This document shows positions 43,635 to 53,266 of a stretch of DNA of 64,000 nt, one piece after another. Position numbers and translations under genes: made by a program. This stretch comes from Thalassobium sp. (GTDB taxonomy: Bacteria; Pseudomonadota; Gammaproteobacteria; Pseudomonadales; Oceanobacteraceae): NCBI GenBank assembly GCA_002733205.1, contig NVUW01000005.1, positions 124,001 to 188,000 of the forward strand, given 5' to 3'. Every line of letters starts with the position of its first letter. Positions within the stretch are counted from its first letter, which is position 1. Below the pieces are notes generated by a model. It was not told where the DNA came from. It did not search any database and saw nothing but the letters and a program-made list of their open reading frames with translations.

Positions 43635-43988
43635 TTATTCTTGCTCTGCAGCTTCGTCCGAAATTTCTTCCTGCAGTTTTTCCAGCTCATCCAGTATGCG
43701 GATAAATTTCTTGCCGAATGGGGTGATCAGATACTCCACTCTTGGTGGCGTTTCGTTATAGGCAATACGTTCAAGAATACCAAAGCGGGTATTCTTCGTC
43801 AGACACTCATTCAGCACTTTTGTTGTTAAGCCGTCCACACTGCGTACCATGGCACCGGGGCGATTGACGCCGCTTGCCAGTAGCTGAAATACGGTTAATG
43901 ACCATTTGCAGCCGAAAATCGTCTCGACCATCCGCGCACTGCGCTCAGGTGCCAGCTTTCTGGAAATTTTTTTTTCCTTATCAATCAT
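43635..43988 (-). CDS. HxlR family winged-helix regulator
   Basis: A 117-residue DNA-binding protein. The pattern GCKWSLTVFQLLASGVNRPG, then LTTKVLNECLTKNTRFGILER and a PPRVEYLITPFGKKF wing match HxlR-type MarR-superfamily regulators. The family's frequent redox cysteine is Cys27 here (FGCKWS). The SDR gene is divergent, with 112 bp between, so it is the likely target. Confidence 0.9.
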   Translation of the reverse strand: MIDKEKKISRKLAPERSARMVETIFGCKWSLTVFQLLASGVNRPGAMVRSVDGLTTKVLNECLTKNTRFGILERIAYNETPPRVEYLITPFGKKFIRILDELEKLQEEISDEAAEQE

Positions 43989-44100
43989 TAAGATGTACCG
44001 AAAAGTGCCTACTGTACCGGATTGTGCTTACTTTTCAGCAGATTACTGACTTTTATAAGCTGAGTCCACACATTGACTAACCCCTGTGGAGGTATTCAGC

Positions 44101-44868
44101 ATGACATTTAATAACGATTCTCTTGCGTTGATTTTAGGTGGTTCCAGCGGTATGGGTCTGGCTACGGCGCGCCAACTGATGCAGCAGGGCGTGGCCACTA
44201 TTCTGGTCGGCCGTTCCACTGAAAAGCTGGCGCAGGCTCAGGCTGAGCTGGCCGATATCGGCCAGGCCGAGACCATAACCATTAACCTTTATAAATCAGA
44301 TGATGTGCAGCGTTTGCTGCATGCCATCAGTAATGAACAACGACACATCAACTACTTTGTTAACGCCGCAGGTTACTTTAAACCAACGGCTTTTCTTGAG
44401 CATTCAATGGAAGACTATGATGCTTATCTGGAGTTGAATAAAGCATCGTTTTTTATTTCTCAGGCGGTTGCACGCAACATGGCTGAGCATGGCGGTGGTT
44501 CGATGGTTCATATCGGATCGATGTGGGGCAAGCAGGCAGTTAAAGCAACACCATCGTCGGCGTATTCTATGGCCAAGGCAGGTTTGCATGCCTTGACTCA
44601 GCATATGGCTATGGAGCTGGCGGACAGTCATATCCGCGTGAATGCCGTTTCTCCTGCGGTGGTTAAAACCCCGATTTATGGCTCGTTTATTGAAGCCGAG
44701 GCGATGGATTCTGCATTGGCCGGGTTCGATGGGTTCCATCCAATCGGACGCATTGGTCAGTCTGATGATGTCGCGTCTGCGATCACATTTCTCCTCAGTA
44801 ATCAGGCTGGCTGGGTGACCGGAGCCGTTTGGGATGTCGATGGCGGAGTCATGGCTGGCCGAAACTGA
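44101..44868 (+). CDS. Short-chain dehydrogenase/reductase
   Basis: A 255-residue classical SDR using NAD(P)H. The cofactor motif GGSSGMG is at 13-19 and NAAG at 88-91. Catalytic residues are Asn113, Ser140, Tyr155 and Lys159 (SAYSMAKA). The C-terminal [15 protein letters not shown] is typical. The arginine in LVGRS suggests NADPH preference. The ATG follows GGAGG. The substrate is unknown. The gene is divergent from an HxlR regulator, a common pairing for quinone- or aldehyde-stress responses. Confidence 0.92.
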   Translation: MTFNNDSLALILGGSSGMGLATARQLMQQGVATILVGRSTEKLAQAQAELADIGQAETITINLYKSDDVQRLLHAISNEQRHINYFVNAAGYFKPTAFLEHSMEDYDAYLELNKASFFISQAVARNMAEHGGGSMVHIGSMWGKQAVKATPSSAYSMAKAGLHALTQHMAMELADSHIRVNAVSPAVVKTPIYGSFIEAEAMDSALAGFDGFHPIGRIGQSDDVASAITFLLSNQAGWVTGAVWDVDGGVMAGRN

Positions 44869-44914
44869 TGATGCGCTGTTGTCAGAGCCTGTCGTATTAA
44901 TGGCAGCACACTCA

Positions 44915-44949
44915 GGGCCGCACAGCTACATGCTGTTGCGGCCTTTTAA
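44915..44949 (+). terminator. Terminator of the SDR gene
   Basis: GGCCGCACAGC pairs with GCTGTTGCGGCC around TACAT, followed by TTTTAATTT. Confidence 0.82.
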
Positions 44950-45022
44950 TTTGCTCTCTTTGCCTCCATATTCTGCCCATCGGTAATTTATGTCCGCAAG
45001 GGCGGAATTAAAGGCGGACATT

Positions 45023-45373
45023 ATGATGCTTGGCTGGATTTTCTTTTTTGCCTGTTTGGCGCTGGCGTATATTTTCTGGAATCGTCAGCAGCAGGCACGG
45101 TTGTTGGCGCTGCATGCCGTGCGTCGTCATTGTCAGCAGGAAGATGTGCAGTTACTGGACGATACCCTGATGCTGGATACGCTGCGCATCCGCCGGGTGC
45201 CGTCGTTGCAGCTGATCAAAGGCGAAGGGCGCAGCCAGGCCGGTGGTTGGCGGCTGGTGCGTACGTATCGGTTTGAATTTTCGTCCACTGGTGACGAGCG
45301 TTATCAGGGTGTGCTGACGCTGATTGGCCGGCGGGTGGTAAAGCTGGAGTTGCAGGCGCATCGTATTCACTGA
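45023..45373 (+). CDS. DUF3301 family membrane-anchored protein
   Basis: A 116-residue protein with one N-terminal membrane helix (MLGWIFFFACLALAYIFW) and a basic cytosolic part. RTYRFEFSSTGDERYQGVLTLIGRRVVKLEL matches DUF3301, a short gammaproteobacterial family without known function. I chose the ATG at 45023 because AAGGCGG lies upstream and the longer frame adds a charged, non-conserved N-terminus. It is followed 46 bp later by a small acetyltransferase gene. Confidence 0.8.
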   Translation: MMLGWIFFFACLALAYIFWNRQQQARLLALHAVRRHCQQEDVQLLDDTLMLDTLRIRRVPSLQLIKGEGRSQAGGWRLVRTYRFEFSSTGDERYQGVLTLIGRRVVKLELQAHRIH

Positions 45374-45419
45374 GCGGCTGTTACCGCTGCGCGAAATTTT
45401 TGAGATCGGGAGAGCGATC

Positions 45420-45653
45420 ATGGTGATTCATCAGGCAGAACAGCAGCGTTTTATTATTGAACAGGACGGCCACGAATGTGTGCTGGATTATGTGGTTGAA
45501 GGCAAACAGATTGATTTTACCCACACTTATGTACCCTTCCGTCTGCGTGGTAAAGGTCTGGCCGAAGAGCTGGTAAAGGAAGGACTGGCCTGGGCAAAGG
45601 GTCAGGGGTATGACATTCAGGCCAGTTGCTGGTATGTGCGAAAGTTTCTCTGA
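45420..45653 (+). CDS. Small GNAT-like N-acetyltransferase (Acetyltransf_CG type)
   Basis: A 77-residue protein with only the core acetyl-CoA binding part: HTYVPFRLRGKGLAEELVKEGLAWAKGQG gives the Q/RxxGxG-type motif (RLRGKG), followed by the SCWYVRKFL strand. This minimal GNAT group (YjdJ-like) is widespread; substrates are not known. A GGGAGAG site precedes the ATG. It probably shares a transcript with the DUF3301 gene. Confidence 0.85.
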   Translation: MVIHQAEQQRFIIEQDGHECVLDYVVEGKQIDFTHTYVPFRLRGKGLAEELVKEGLAWAKGQGYDIQASCWYVRKFL

Positions 45654-45677
45654 TTATTTTGCTGAGAATCCGCGCGT

Positions 45678-46382
45678 TTAAAGACGGATAAACTCCGCCA
45701 GCCAGCGCCCCACGGTATCGGCATCGGTCGGCTGTACCAGGGTATTCATCCCTGCGCGGAATAAATCCGGGCCTATGCAGTTTTCCCGGCGGGGTAATAA
45801 TTTTTGCGTGTATTCAACGGTAAATTCCGGATGGCCCTGAAAGGTAAGTACGCGCTGGTCGATATAAAACGCGGCATTTTCACAGAATTCACTGCTGGCC
45901 AAACGCCGCGCTTCGGGTGGCAGAGAAAGTACCTGATCGCGGTGGCTGTAGATCAGACGCAGGTGTGACAGGTCATCGTTCAGCCAGCTGGGATGGCGGT
46001 CAATACGCGTTGTATGAACACCAATGCCCCAACCTTTATCACTGCGTGCCGCATGGCCGCCCAATGTGTGCGCCAGTATTTGATGACCAAAGCAGATACC
46101 GATTATTTTACTGTGCCCGGCGTAAGCCTGTTTGATCCACTGCTGTAATGGCGGAATCCACGGTAAGTCGTCATACACGCCCGCTTTAGAGCCGGTAATC
46201 AGGTAGGCGTCGCATTCTTTAATATTCTGCGGTAACTCACCTTGCTGCACCTGATAAAAGCGGTATTCGAGGGGAATACCCAGGCGCGCAAAAAATTGCG
46301 TGAACATGGTGCCGTACGAGCGGTACTCGTCCAGCAGGTCGGGGTAGAGCGTATCGGTTTCCAGCAGGCCCAGCGTTTTCAT
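45678..46382 (-). CDS. Class I glutamine amidotransferase-like protein
   Basis: A 234-residue cytosolic protein. The nucleophile is Cys97 in GICFGHQ and the His/Glu pair is in FQGHPEF (His184, Glu186), so the triad is intact. No synthetase domain is fused. Stand-alone members of this type act as gamma-glutamyl hydrolases or GMP synthase-like amidotransferases of unknown partner. The next gene upstream, DUF3820, ends only 12 bp away on the same strand, so they form an operon. Confidence 0.88.
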   Translation of the reverse strand: MKTLGLLETDTLYPDLLDEYRSYGTMFTQFFARLGIPLEYRFYQVQQGELPQNIKECDAYLITGSKAGVYDDLPWIPPLQQWIKQAYAGHSKIIGICFGHQILAHTLGGHAARSDKGWGIGVHTTRIDRHPSWLNDDLSHLRLIYSHRDQVLSLPPEARRLASSEFCENAAFYIDQRVLTFQGHPEFTVEYTQKLLPRRENCIGPDLFRAGMNTLVQPTDADTVGRWLAEFIRL

Positions 46383-46393
46383 AGCGCGTATCG

Positions 46394-46651
46394 TCAGTGC
46401 AGTGTGTCAGAAGTGGAATTGACCAGAACGGTTGCTGATTGGCCACGCAACGGTTTGAGAATATCTTCCAGACCGTTGATTTTAATTTCCAGTGCCAATG
46501 ACAGCAGCATGCCCAATTGTCCGGCCGGCATACCCTTATTATTCAGCCATAACAGGTATTCTTCGGGAATGTCGATCAACACCCGTCCCTGATATTTACC
46601 AAACGGCATGGTCATGGTGACCAGGCGCACCAGATCGGATTTATCAAACAC
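46394..46651 (-). CDS. DUF3820 family protein
   Basis: An 85-residue protein from a GTG start with CTGAGG upstream. TMPFGKYQGRVLIDIPEEYL, then KGMPAGQLGMLLSLALEIKINGL matches DUF3820, sometimes labelled as a quorum-sensing-regulated virulence factor without functional proof. It sits immediately upstream of the amidotransferase gene. Confidence 0.85.
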   Translation of the reverse strand: MFDKSDLVRLVTMTMPFGKYQGRVLIDIPEEYLLWLNNKGMPAGQLGMLLSLALEIKINGLEDILKPLRGQSATVLVNSTSDTLH

Positions 46652-46840
46652 GGGCTACCTCAGAATGCTGTTAAAAGAGGCCATTGCTATCGTTCGATGG
46701 CATGACCACTGACATGATGAGCGGTGGTCGCGATGCCTGCAAGTACTGCAAAGCGTCAGAGGCTCTCTAATGTACTTTGTCAGGCATTTTTCTGGTCTAC
46801 ACTAAAGTATCAATAACTACTTTGGCCAGATGTACCGGGC

Positions 46841-47494
46841 ATGGAAGAAAAAAATACACGATTTGAGGATCTGCGGCTAACGCCGGGCCAGCCGTTGCAG
46901 CTGGATTTTGAGGGCTATACCACTGAACGTGACAGGTCCGTTCTTATTGGCTATCGCGCCGGACAAAGCATTGTTGTTACCACACCACTTGTTAATGGTT
47001 CACCGATGGTGCTTAAACTTGGAGCACCACTGGCGGTGCGCTTATTTGCCACGCAAATGAATTGCGCCTGTGCCTTCCGTACCGAAATTACGCATATTTC
47101 CCGTGCACCTTACCCGCACCTGCATCTGGCGATGCCATCTTCTCTGGTGCTGGGTGAAGTACGCAGCTCGGTCCGGGCCAAAGTGTCACTGATTACTTCG
47201 GTGCATTACGGCGAGAATTTTTCGCAGAAATGTTCAGCCATGATTAAAGACCTGAGTCTCGGCGGGGCGCGGCTGGAGGCGAAGATGCTGCCGGTAGAAG
47301 TGGGTGAAAATGTTCAGCTCACAGCGCAGGTGGCAGTCAGTGGTATTGAACGCATTATTAAGCTCGACGCTATTGTCCGCGCGATTACGAAAGAAACCGG
47401 TGGCGTTGGCGTCGGGCTGCAGTTTCAGGCCATGAGTGATTCTGATCGCATCACATTGCACGCTTATGTGCTTTCTAATATTCACCGGCAATAG
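46841..47494 (+). CDS. PilZ-domain c-di-GMP receptor (YcgR-like)
   Basis: A 217-residue protein. The N-terminal domain (about 10-105) resembles the YcgR N-domain. The C-terminal PilZ domain (about 108-215) has the RSSVRAKVSL stretch and KDLSLGGARLEA, fitting the c-di-GMP-binding RxxxR and D/NxSxxG motifs; the first motif is imperfect (SSVRAKVS). It would act as a brake on flagellar or secretion functions. The next gene makes and degrades c-di-GMP, giving a functional pair 26 bp apart. Confidence 0.88.
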   Translation: MEEKNTRFEDLRLTPGQPLQLDFEGYTTERDRSVLIGYRAGQSIVVTTPLVNGSPMVLKLGAPLAVRLFATQMNCACAFRTEITHISRAPYPHLHLAMPSSLVLGEVRSSVRAKVSLITSVHYGENFSQKCSAMIKDLSLGGARLEAKMLPVEVGENVQLTAQVAVSGIERIIKLDAIVRAITKETGGVGVGLQFQAMSDSDRITLHAYVLSNIHRQ

Positions 47495-47520
47495 CCATTT
47501 TCCAGTTCTGGAGTTGTTGC

Positions 47521-50181
47521 ATGACTGGTATGTCATTTCCTGCCGACGGGCAGGATCACTGGAGTCAGGTCTGGAAAAATCTGGTCAGCGGCGAAGCACT
47601 TGATAGCCGCCTGCCAAATCCGGCGATGGTTGTCAGCACACGGCTGGAGTCGCTGCTGGAAAGCAGTGTGCAGTGTTTTTTGCACAGTTGCCCCGCGACT
47701 TTAGCCGCCGATCTGCAAGCTTCTTTACAGCAGGTTGCTGTCCGTTTGCAGGCCTCTCAGATTGCTCTGCTCTTATGTCCGCAAGGCGTTCATACGCAAC
47801 CACTGTGTGTTCTGGCCAGTCAGGATGAGGCCAGCAGCGAAACATTACACGCCCTCGTCACCCAGCGGGAGCAGTGGTGTGGGCTGGTTTATGGCCAGCA
47901 GCCACGGCTGTTATCCGCAGCGCTGGCGCAAGGCGACGATGAACGCTTGGTGCTGCAGACGATGGCCTGTGCTCAGGTGCTGTTATTGCCGGTTGCCGGT
48001 CGTAACAATGCAGCTGGCTGCCTGCTGCTGGGGCTTGATGCTGCGACTCCGGCACCGAGTGACAGTGAGCGCTCGCTGCTTTCAACCTTTACCCAGTTGT
48101 GTTTTCTGGTGGCGGATCGTCTGGCCGTCATGACCCATCTTGAGCAGCGTGAGCGCTCACTGCAGCAGACCGAGCGTCTGGCCAGAATCGGCAGTTGGTA
48201 CGATGACGTACTCAACAACTGCATCACCTTTACGCCGCAGGCCGGCGAAATTTTTGAGCTCAGCCCGGAAGTTACTCAGGTCAGCCTTGAGGACTACCTT
48301 GCCTATTTGCATCCGGAAGATAAGGAACGGGTTATCAGTACGCTGCAGCACAGTCTGAAGACACTGCAGCCGTCTGATATGACCTACCGTATCTGCACAC
48401 CATCGGGGCAGATCAAGATGATTCACGGCCTGGCCGAGATTCTGCTGAATGGTGATGGCGTAGCCGTCGCACGGGTTGGGACGGTGCAGGATATTACCGA
48501 GGCTCATGCCCGTGAACAGCGTTTGCAGCAATCTGCACGGGTGTTTGAATCGACCATGGAAGGTGTGGTAATTACCAATCCGGACGGCCTGATGGAAGCG
48601 GTAAACCCGGCGTTCAGCACCATTACCGGTTACAGCGAAGAAGAAGTCCGTGGCCGCTCGGTAGAGATGCTCAACCCGGAACGGCGCCAGCGCAATGTAT
48701 TGCAGGATATCCGCCGCGAAGTGCAGGAAAAGGGCTTCTGGCGTGATGAAGTCTGGAACCGGCGTAAAAACGGCGAAGTGTTCCCACAATTTCTGACCGT
48801 GACCAGTGTCCGTAATGAGCGTCAGGCGATCAGCCATTATGTGGCGGTGTTTGCCGATATTTCACGTCAGAAAGAATCCGAACAGCAGCTGGATTATCTG
48901 GCCCATTACGATTCACTCACCGGCCTGCCCAATCGCAGCTCCCTGCTGATTAAACTGCAGGCTGCGCTTGAACTGGCGACGCAGAAACGGCGTAAAGTCG
49001 CGGTGATTACCATCGATCTGGATCACTTCAAACACATCAATGACAGCCTCGGCCATCCGGCCGGCGACCGCCTGTTGCAGGAGTGCGCACGGCGGCTGCG
49101 TGAACGGCTGCGCGATTCCGATACCGTGGTACGTCAGGGCGGCGATGAGTTTGTGGTGGTACTGGAAAATATCGTCAGCGACGATCAGGTGAGGCGCGTA
49201 GCTGACATTATTCAGCAGTTATTTGGTAGTGCCTTTGATGTCGGCATCGGCCGTGAATTGTTTATTGGTGCCAGCCTCGGCATCACGCTGTTTCCGGATC
49301 ATGGCCGTGATGTTACCCAACTGATCAGCAATGCCGATGTGGCGATGTATCAGGCAAAGAGCAAAGGCCGTAATCATTATCAGTTTTACACCAACGATCT
49401 GACCCAGGCGGCTACCGACCGGCTGGAGCTGGGTAATGAGTTGCGTCATGCATTACAGCGTGACGATGAATTGCAGCTGCACTATCAGCCGCAGGTCTGC
49501 ATCCGCAGCGGCCGGGTAACCGGGGTTGAGGCCCTGATACGCTGGCAGCACGAGCAGGAAGGAATGATTCAGCCCGGACGTTTTCTGCCGGTGGCGGAAG
49601 ACAACGGTCTGATGCCAGAACTGGACAGCTGGGTGCTGAATAAGGCTTGTCGGCAGCTCGCCCTCTGGCAGCAGCAGGGGATTGCGCCGCTGATTCTGGC
49701 GGTGAACATCACCCAGCCGACCTTTGTTGCCGGTGGGCTGGTGGAACGTCTTAAGGCTCTGCTGGATATCTACCAGCTTGATCCCAGCTGGCTGGAGTTG
49801 GAAATCACCGAGGGCGCCTTACTGGAGCCCTCGGCGCAGGTGTTGTCGACCATTGCCGGGCTGAAAGCCCTGGGGGTGATGCTGGCGGTGGATGATTTCG
49901 GAACGGGTTATTCGTCACTGGCGTATCTGCACCGTTACCGGGTCGATAAACTGAAAATTGACCGCAGTTTTATTCACAGTGTCGAGTGCGAAGAAGAGGG
50001 GCGGGTGATCACCAGTACCATTATTAATATGGCGCGTGGGCTGGGCTTGCAGATTCTGGCAGAAGGGGTAGAAACAGCACCGCAGCTGGAGTTTTTACGC
50101 TCCAATGGCTGTGAGACGTATCAGGGATTTTACTTCAGCCGGCCATTGCCGTTGGCTGAACTGGCGCTGTTATTAAAGTAA
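47521..50181 (+). CDS. GAF-PAS-PAS-GGDEF-EAL c-di-GMP enzyme
   Basis: An 886-residue cytosolic protein with no membrane helix. Order: GAF-like domain (about 45-200), PAS (about 215-330, IGSWYDDVLNNCITF), second PAS/PAC (about 335-455), GGDEF (about 465-620, intact GGDEF at 540-544) and EAL (about 640-886, EAL at 670-672, Glu764 in ITEGALLE, Asp791-Asp792 in DDFGTGYSSL, KIDRSF). Both catalytic signatures are intact, so it could be bifunctional. It follows the PilZ gene by 26 bp, suggesting local c-di-GMP signalling. Confidence 0.94.
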   Translation: MTGMSFPADGQDHWSQVWKNLVSGEALDSRLPNPAMVVSTRLESLLESSVQCFLHSCPATLAADLQASLQQVAVRLQASQIALLLCPQGVHTQPLCVLASQDEASSETLHALVTQREQWCGLVYGQQPRLLSAALAQGDDERLVLQTMACAQVLLLPVAGRNNAAGCLLLGLDAATPAPSDSERSLLSTFTQLCFLVADRLAVMTHLEQRERSLQQTERLARIGSWYDDVLNNCITFTPQAGEIFELSPEVTQVSLEDYLAYLHPEDKERVISTLQHSLKTLQPSDMTYRICTPSGQIKMIHGLAEILLNGDGVAVARVGTVQDITEAHAREQRLQQSARVFESTMEGVVITNPDGLMEAVNPAFSTITGYSEEEVRGRSVEMLNPERRQRNVLQDIRREVQEKGFWRDEVWNRRKNGEVFPQFLTVTSVRNERQAISHYVAVFADISRQKESEQQLDYLAHYDSLTGLPNRSSLLIKLQAALELATQKRRKVAVITIDLDHFKHINDSLGHPAGDRLLQECARRLRERLRDSDTVVRQGGDEFVVVLENIVSDDQVRRVADIIQQLFGSAFDVGIGRELFIGASLGITLFPDHGRDVTQLISNADVAMYQAKSKGRNHYQFYTNDLTQAATDRLELGNELRHALQRDDELQLHYQPQVCIRSGRVTGVEALIRWQHEQEGMIQPGRFLPVAEDNGLMPELDSWVLNKACRQLALWQQQGIAPLILAVNITQPTFVAGGLVERLKALLDIYQLDPSWLELEITEGALLEPSAQVLSTIAGLKALGVMLAVDDFGTGYSSLAYLHRYRVDKLKIDRSFIHSVECEEEGRVITSTIINMARGLGLQILAEGVETAPQLEFLRSNGCETYQGFYFSRPLPLAELALLLK

Positions 50182-50197
50182 TAAAGTGACAGCGCGC

Positions 50198-50222
50198 AAC
50201 CGGTCTGCAGTGCAGACCGGTT
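50198..50222. other. Stem-loop between convergent genes
   Basis: AACCGGTCTGCA and TGCAGACCGGTT are perfect 12-bp arms around one base. There is no T-run on either strand, so it may be a weak terminator or a mRNA-end stabiliser. Confidence 0.6.
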
Positions 50223-50234
50223 CCGTGGCAACGC

Positions 50235-50516
50235 TTATTCGTAGGTGCAGAAATAGGCGGTTTGAGTCGCCATTCTTACCTGGAATTTAACGTTGGCAGG
50301 CACTTCGAAAGATTCGCCCTGGGCGAAGGTCTGCCACTCGCTGGCGCCTGGCAGCAGTACGTCCATGCTGCCGGAAACGACAGTCATCACTTCTTTCTGG
50401 CTGGTGCCAAATTCGTACTCACCGGCTTCCATTGCGCCAACAGTCGCTGGCAGAGTCGCGGTTTGCAGGGCAATGGATTTTACTTTGCCATCAAAATATT
50501 CGTTTACTTTCAGCAC
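50235..50516 (-). CDS. ppnP: Pyrimidine/purine nucleoside phosphorylase PpnP
   Basis: A 93-residue cupin-fold enzyme (former DUF1255) that phosphorolyses several nucleosides. I chose the GTG at 50516, so the product starts (V/M)[15 protein letters not shown], as in other PpnP proteins; GAGGAG lies upstream. The longer frame adds 35 unrelated residues. [21 protein letters not shown] is the conserved core. Confidence 0.9.
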   Translation of the reverse strand: MLKVNEYFDGKVKSIALQTATLPATVGAMEAGEYEFGTSQKEVMTVVSGSMDVLLPGASEWQTFAQGESFEVPANVKFQVRMATQTAYFCTYE

Positions 50517-50664
50517 AGTTAAGCACTCCTCGTGAATGGGAGTGGCGATTATACGCATCCGCCGCCGGGCGGCAATCGGGCTGGTGGGGGTGGTGTACAG
50601 GAGGATGGGCGGCAAGGGCATTTGGCGGGCAGGGTAAGAGACGCGCCAGTGTGCGCCCTGTCGT

Positions 50665-52746
50665 TTAGTCCTGCATCTGTCGGGTCAGTGGAAAACGGAT
50701 AACAAAACGTGTTCCCTGGCCCGGCGCACTGCTGACTTCGAGCGAGCCATGCAGCTGGTGGCTGACCAGATCCTGAATAATATAAGCGCCAATGCCACTG
50801 CCACCCTGATTGCGTTTGGTGGTGAAAAACGGATCGAACAGTTGTTTCAGTGTGTCCTCATCCATGCCACGACCATTATCACTGAAGATGACTTCCACCT
50901 GCTGATCCAGCTGTTGTACTTCAATACGGATCTGGCCCCGTTCAGGACGGTCGTCGTCAAACGCATGGGTCAGTGAATTCATCATCAGGTTGGTGAAAAT
51001 TTGTGCCACTGCACCGGGATAACCACTGATAAAAATGCGTTTCGGGCATTCAACGCAAACATCAATCGGGCGGTATTTATAATTCGGACGCAGGGAAACA
51101 ATGATGCTCTGCAGATAATCGCCCAACTCAAAATCCCGCCGTTGTTCGCTCGACTGGTCGACCGCGACCTGTTTAAAGCGTGCAACCAGGTCGGCGGCAC
51201 GGCGCAGGTTATCGGCGGTAATCTGTACGCCTTCTTCTGAGAACTGGATGAAATCGTCAAAGGAGGCTTTATCCAAATGTCCGGCGCGGAACAGCTGTGA
51301 GATCTCTTTCAGCTGATCTTCCAGGGCGCTGACAGCGGTAACGCTGATGCCCAGTGGCGTATTAATCTCATGTGCCAGCCCGGCAACCACCTCACCCAGT
51401 GCCGCGTGTTTTTCCAGGTTGACCAGTTGTTGCTGGGTCAGCTTCAGCTTGCGCAGCGATTCGTTCACTTCGGCGTTTTTTTGCTCCAGTTCACGGGTGC
51501 GTTCTTCCACTTTGGATTCCAGTGTGGTGTTCAGCTCTTCGACCCGTTGTTGTTCGGTCAAAAGCTGACTATTGGTGTCTGACAGGCGGCGGGTAAACTG
51601 ATCCACCTGCGTTACCAGCGTATTAAATACCCGGACAATGGGCGTAAATTCATTATCGGCTTCATATTGCAGCGGACGGAACGACGGCTGACTGGCTTCG
51701 CGGTTGTAGTCGACCGTGCTTTGCAGGCGGTTAAGAATCTGCTGGAACGGGCGGAATAAAATCTCCAGCACCAGCGCCATAATAGATACGAACAGCACAG
51801 CGATGCCGATATTAATGGTCATGCCATCGGCCAGACGTTGCTGTACGGCCAGCGCCAGATCGGCGTGAGGAATCCGGACACCCAACACCAGTCCTGTCTG
51901 GCTGCGGGCGGCAAACAGATACTCGTCGCTGGTTTCCTGCAGATCGATGGCGTGGTTGGTTTTCAGGGTCAGCAGATGATGGTTGCTGACCGGCGTATTC
52001 ACTTCGCTGTTGTTCTCCGGGCCGACGAGATAACGGCCACTGGCCTGATGCAGCAGGAAGGGGCGGGTACCCGGTGTAAGGCGCAGCTCGCGAATCTGTT
52101 GCCGCAGCTGTTCAATTTCCCAGTCGACGGTGGCAATGCCGATCAGTCGTTGTTGGTTGTCGTACATCAGCGCATCCACGGTCATGATCAGTGCTTCAGT
52201 ACCGGCGTTATCGATATAGGGCGGAGTCCAGTACAGATCACTGCTGCGCGGATTCTGGCGTGGCCAGTCGGCCGGAATGGCCAGGCTATACCAGGGTTGA
52301 TTCAGATAGTCGTAACGTTCGTTGCTCAGTGCCCAGGTGGGAACAACGTCATCGCCGTTGTGGTAAGCGTAAGGGCCGAAATAGCGCACATCCTTGTCGA
52401 TGATGTATGGCTCATACCAGATGCCGCCCCCCAAGGCCTGATCGAATGACTGAAAGGTGCGTACCAGCAATTGCAGCAATGCGGTACGGATCTGTTCGGC
52501 ATTATGACGATGGTGTTGTTGCTGATGGTGTTCGCCGTTGCGTGCCAGGCCGAGCGCGGTGCGTTCCATTTGCGCGGCGGTGGCATCCAGACGCTGAACA
52601 CTGGCGGTAACCGCTGCCATGATTTGCTGGCGGTTAAACTCCAGCACAGAATCACTGGCGCGACTGTTGTAATGCAGCAGCAAAGCAGTAAAGCCTGCGA
52701 TTTGCAGAATGATGACACACAACAGAATGCGGTTTTTGATATTCAT
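50665..52746 (-). CDS. Membrane sensor histidine kinase with periplasmic Cache-type domain
   Basis: A 693-residue kinase. It has an N-terminal membrane helix (about 5-25), a large periplasmic dCache-like domain (about 30-305, with [18 protein letters not shown] and [10 protein letters not shown]), a second helix (about 313-333), a HAMP-like region, a coiled coil with repeated Glu/Lys ([20 protein letters not shown]), HisKA with His459 in [11 protein letters not shown], and a HATPase domain with [19 protein letters not shown] and GGSGIGAYI. No response regulator gene is adjacent, so the partner is unknown. Confidence 0.92.
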   Translation of the reverse strand: MNIKNRILLCVIILQIAGFTALLLHYNSRASDSVLEFNRQQIMAAVTASVQRLDATAAQMERTALGLARNGEHHQQQHHRHNAEQIRTALLQLLVRTFQSFDQALGGGIWYEPYIIDKDVRYFGPYAYHNGDDVVPTWALSNERYDYLNQPWYSLAIPADWPRQNPRSSDLYWTPPYIDNAGTEALIMTVDALMYDNQQRLIGIATVDWEIEQLRQQIRELRLTPGTRPFLLHQASGRYLVGPENNSEVNTPVSNHHLLTLKTNHAIDLQETSDEYLFAARSQTGLVLGVRIPHADLALAVQQRLADGMTINIGIAVLFVSIMALVLEILFRPFQQILNRLQSTVDYNREASQPSFRPLQYEADNEFTPIVRVFNTLVTQVDQFTRRLSDTNSQLLTEQQRVEELNTTLESKVEERTRELEQKNAEVNESLRKLKLTQQQLVNLEKHAALGEVVAGLAHEINTPLGISVTAVSALEDQLKEISQLFRAGHLDKASFDDFIQFSEEGVQITADNLRRAADLVARFKQVAVDQSSEQRRDFELGDYLQSIIVSLRPNYKYRPIDVCVECPKRIFISGYPGAVAQIFTNLMMNSLTHAFDDDRPERGQIRIEVQQLDQQVEVIFSDNGRGMDEDTLKQLFDPFFTTKRNQGGSGIGAYIIQDLVSHQLHGSLEVSSAPGQGTRFVIRFPLTRQMQD

Positions 52747-53266
52747 GTATTACGTCTTGATACCCATCTCAGGGTCTGTTGACTCTAAGTGAACCAAACT
52801 TGCCGAGAAGCGTGTTGCGCAGAACAAAACCGATATCAGCAGCCTGAATAAACAGCGACAGCATTTACCGGTTAGTACTGGCATTCTGCGTTGCAGGGGC
52901 TCTCTTCATTATTGTGTACTCATGATCAGATTAGCAGTAACTGCACGGCTTGCGTAGCTACAATTCTGACATGTTTCACAATAAGATGGCAGCGCGGGCA
53001 GATATCAGCGGGTTTTCTCTGTGCCGCCATCGTAATCTGGCTTACAGAGCCACATTGGCGCTGGCCATTGAGCCCAGCTGCACAGAACGACAGCCATTAA
53101 AAGCCGGACAATTGTTACAGTAGGGCAAAATAATTAAGGCAGTCTTCCTGGCTTTCCTATATAGTACGCCCCCCTTAAGAAAACCGACGAGTCGGGCCTA
53201 GCCGTGTGAGCAGTAGAGTGCGAACCAGAACGGCCAAGCCCTTCCTCTACTACACACAGGTACAAT
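52747..53266. other. Long intergenic region before deaD
   Basis: 520 bp between divergent genes. A TATAGT -10-like box (53161-53166) and a long leader stem-loop (53200-53262) lie near deaD. The rest shows nothing recognisable. Confidence 0.5.
53200..53262 (+). promoter_or_regulatory. Structured deaD leader
   Basis: The segments GTGTGAGCAGTAGAG (53204-53218) and CTCTACTACACAC (53246-53258) pair almost fully and enclose a 27-base loop just before the deaD start. The hairpin ends 8 bp from the ATG, so it could cover the ribosome site. Long structured leaders are known for cold-induced deaD genes; regulation here is inferred. Confidence 0.5.
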
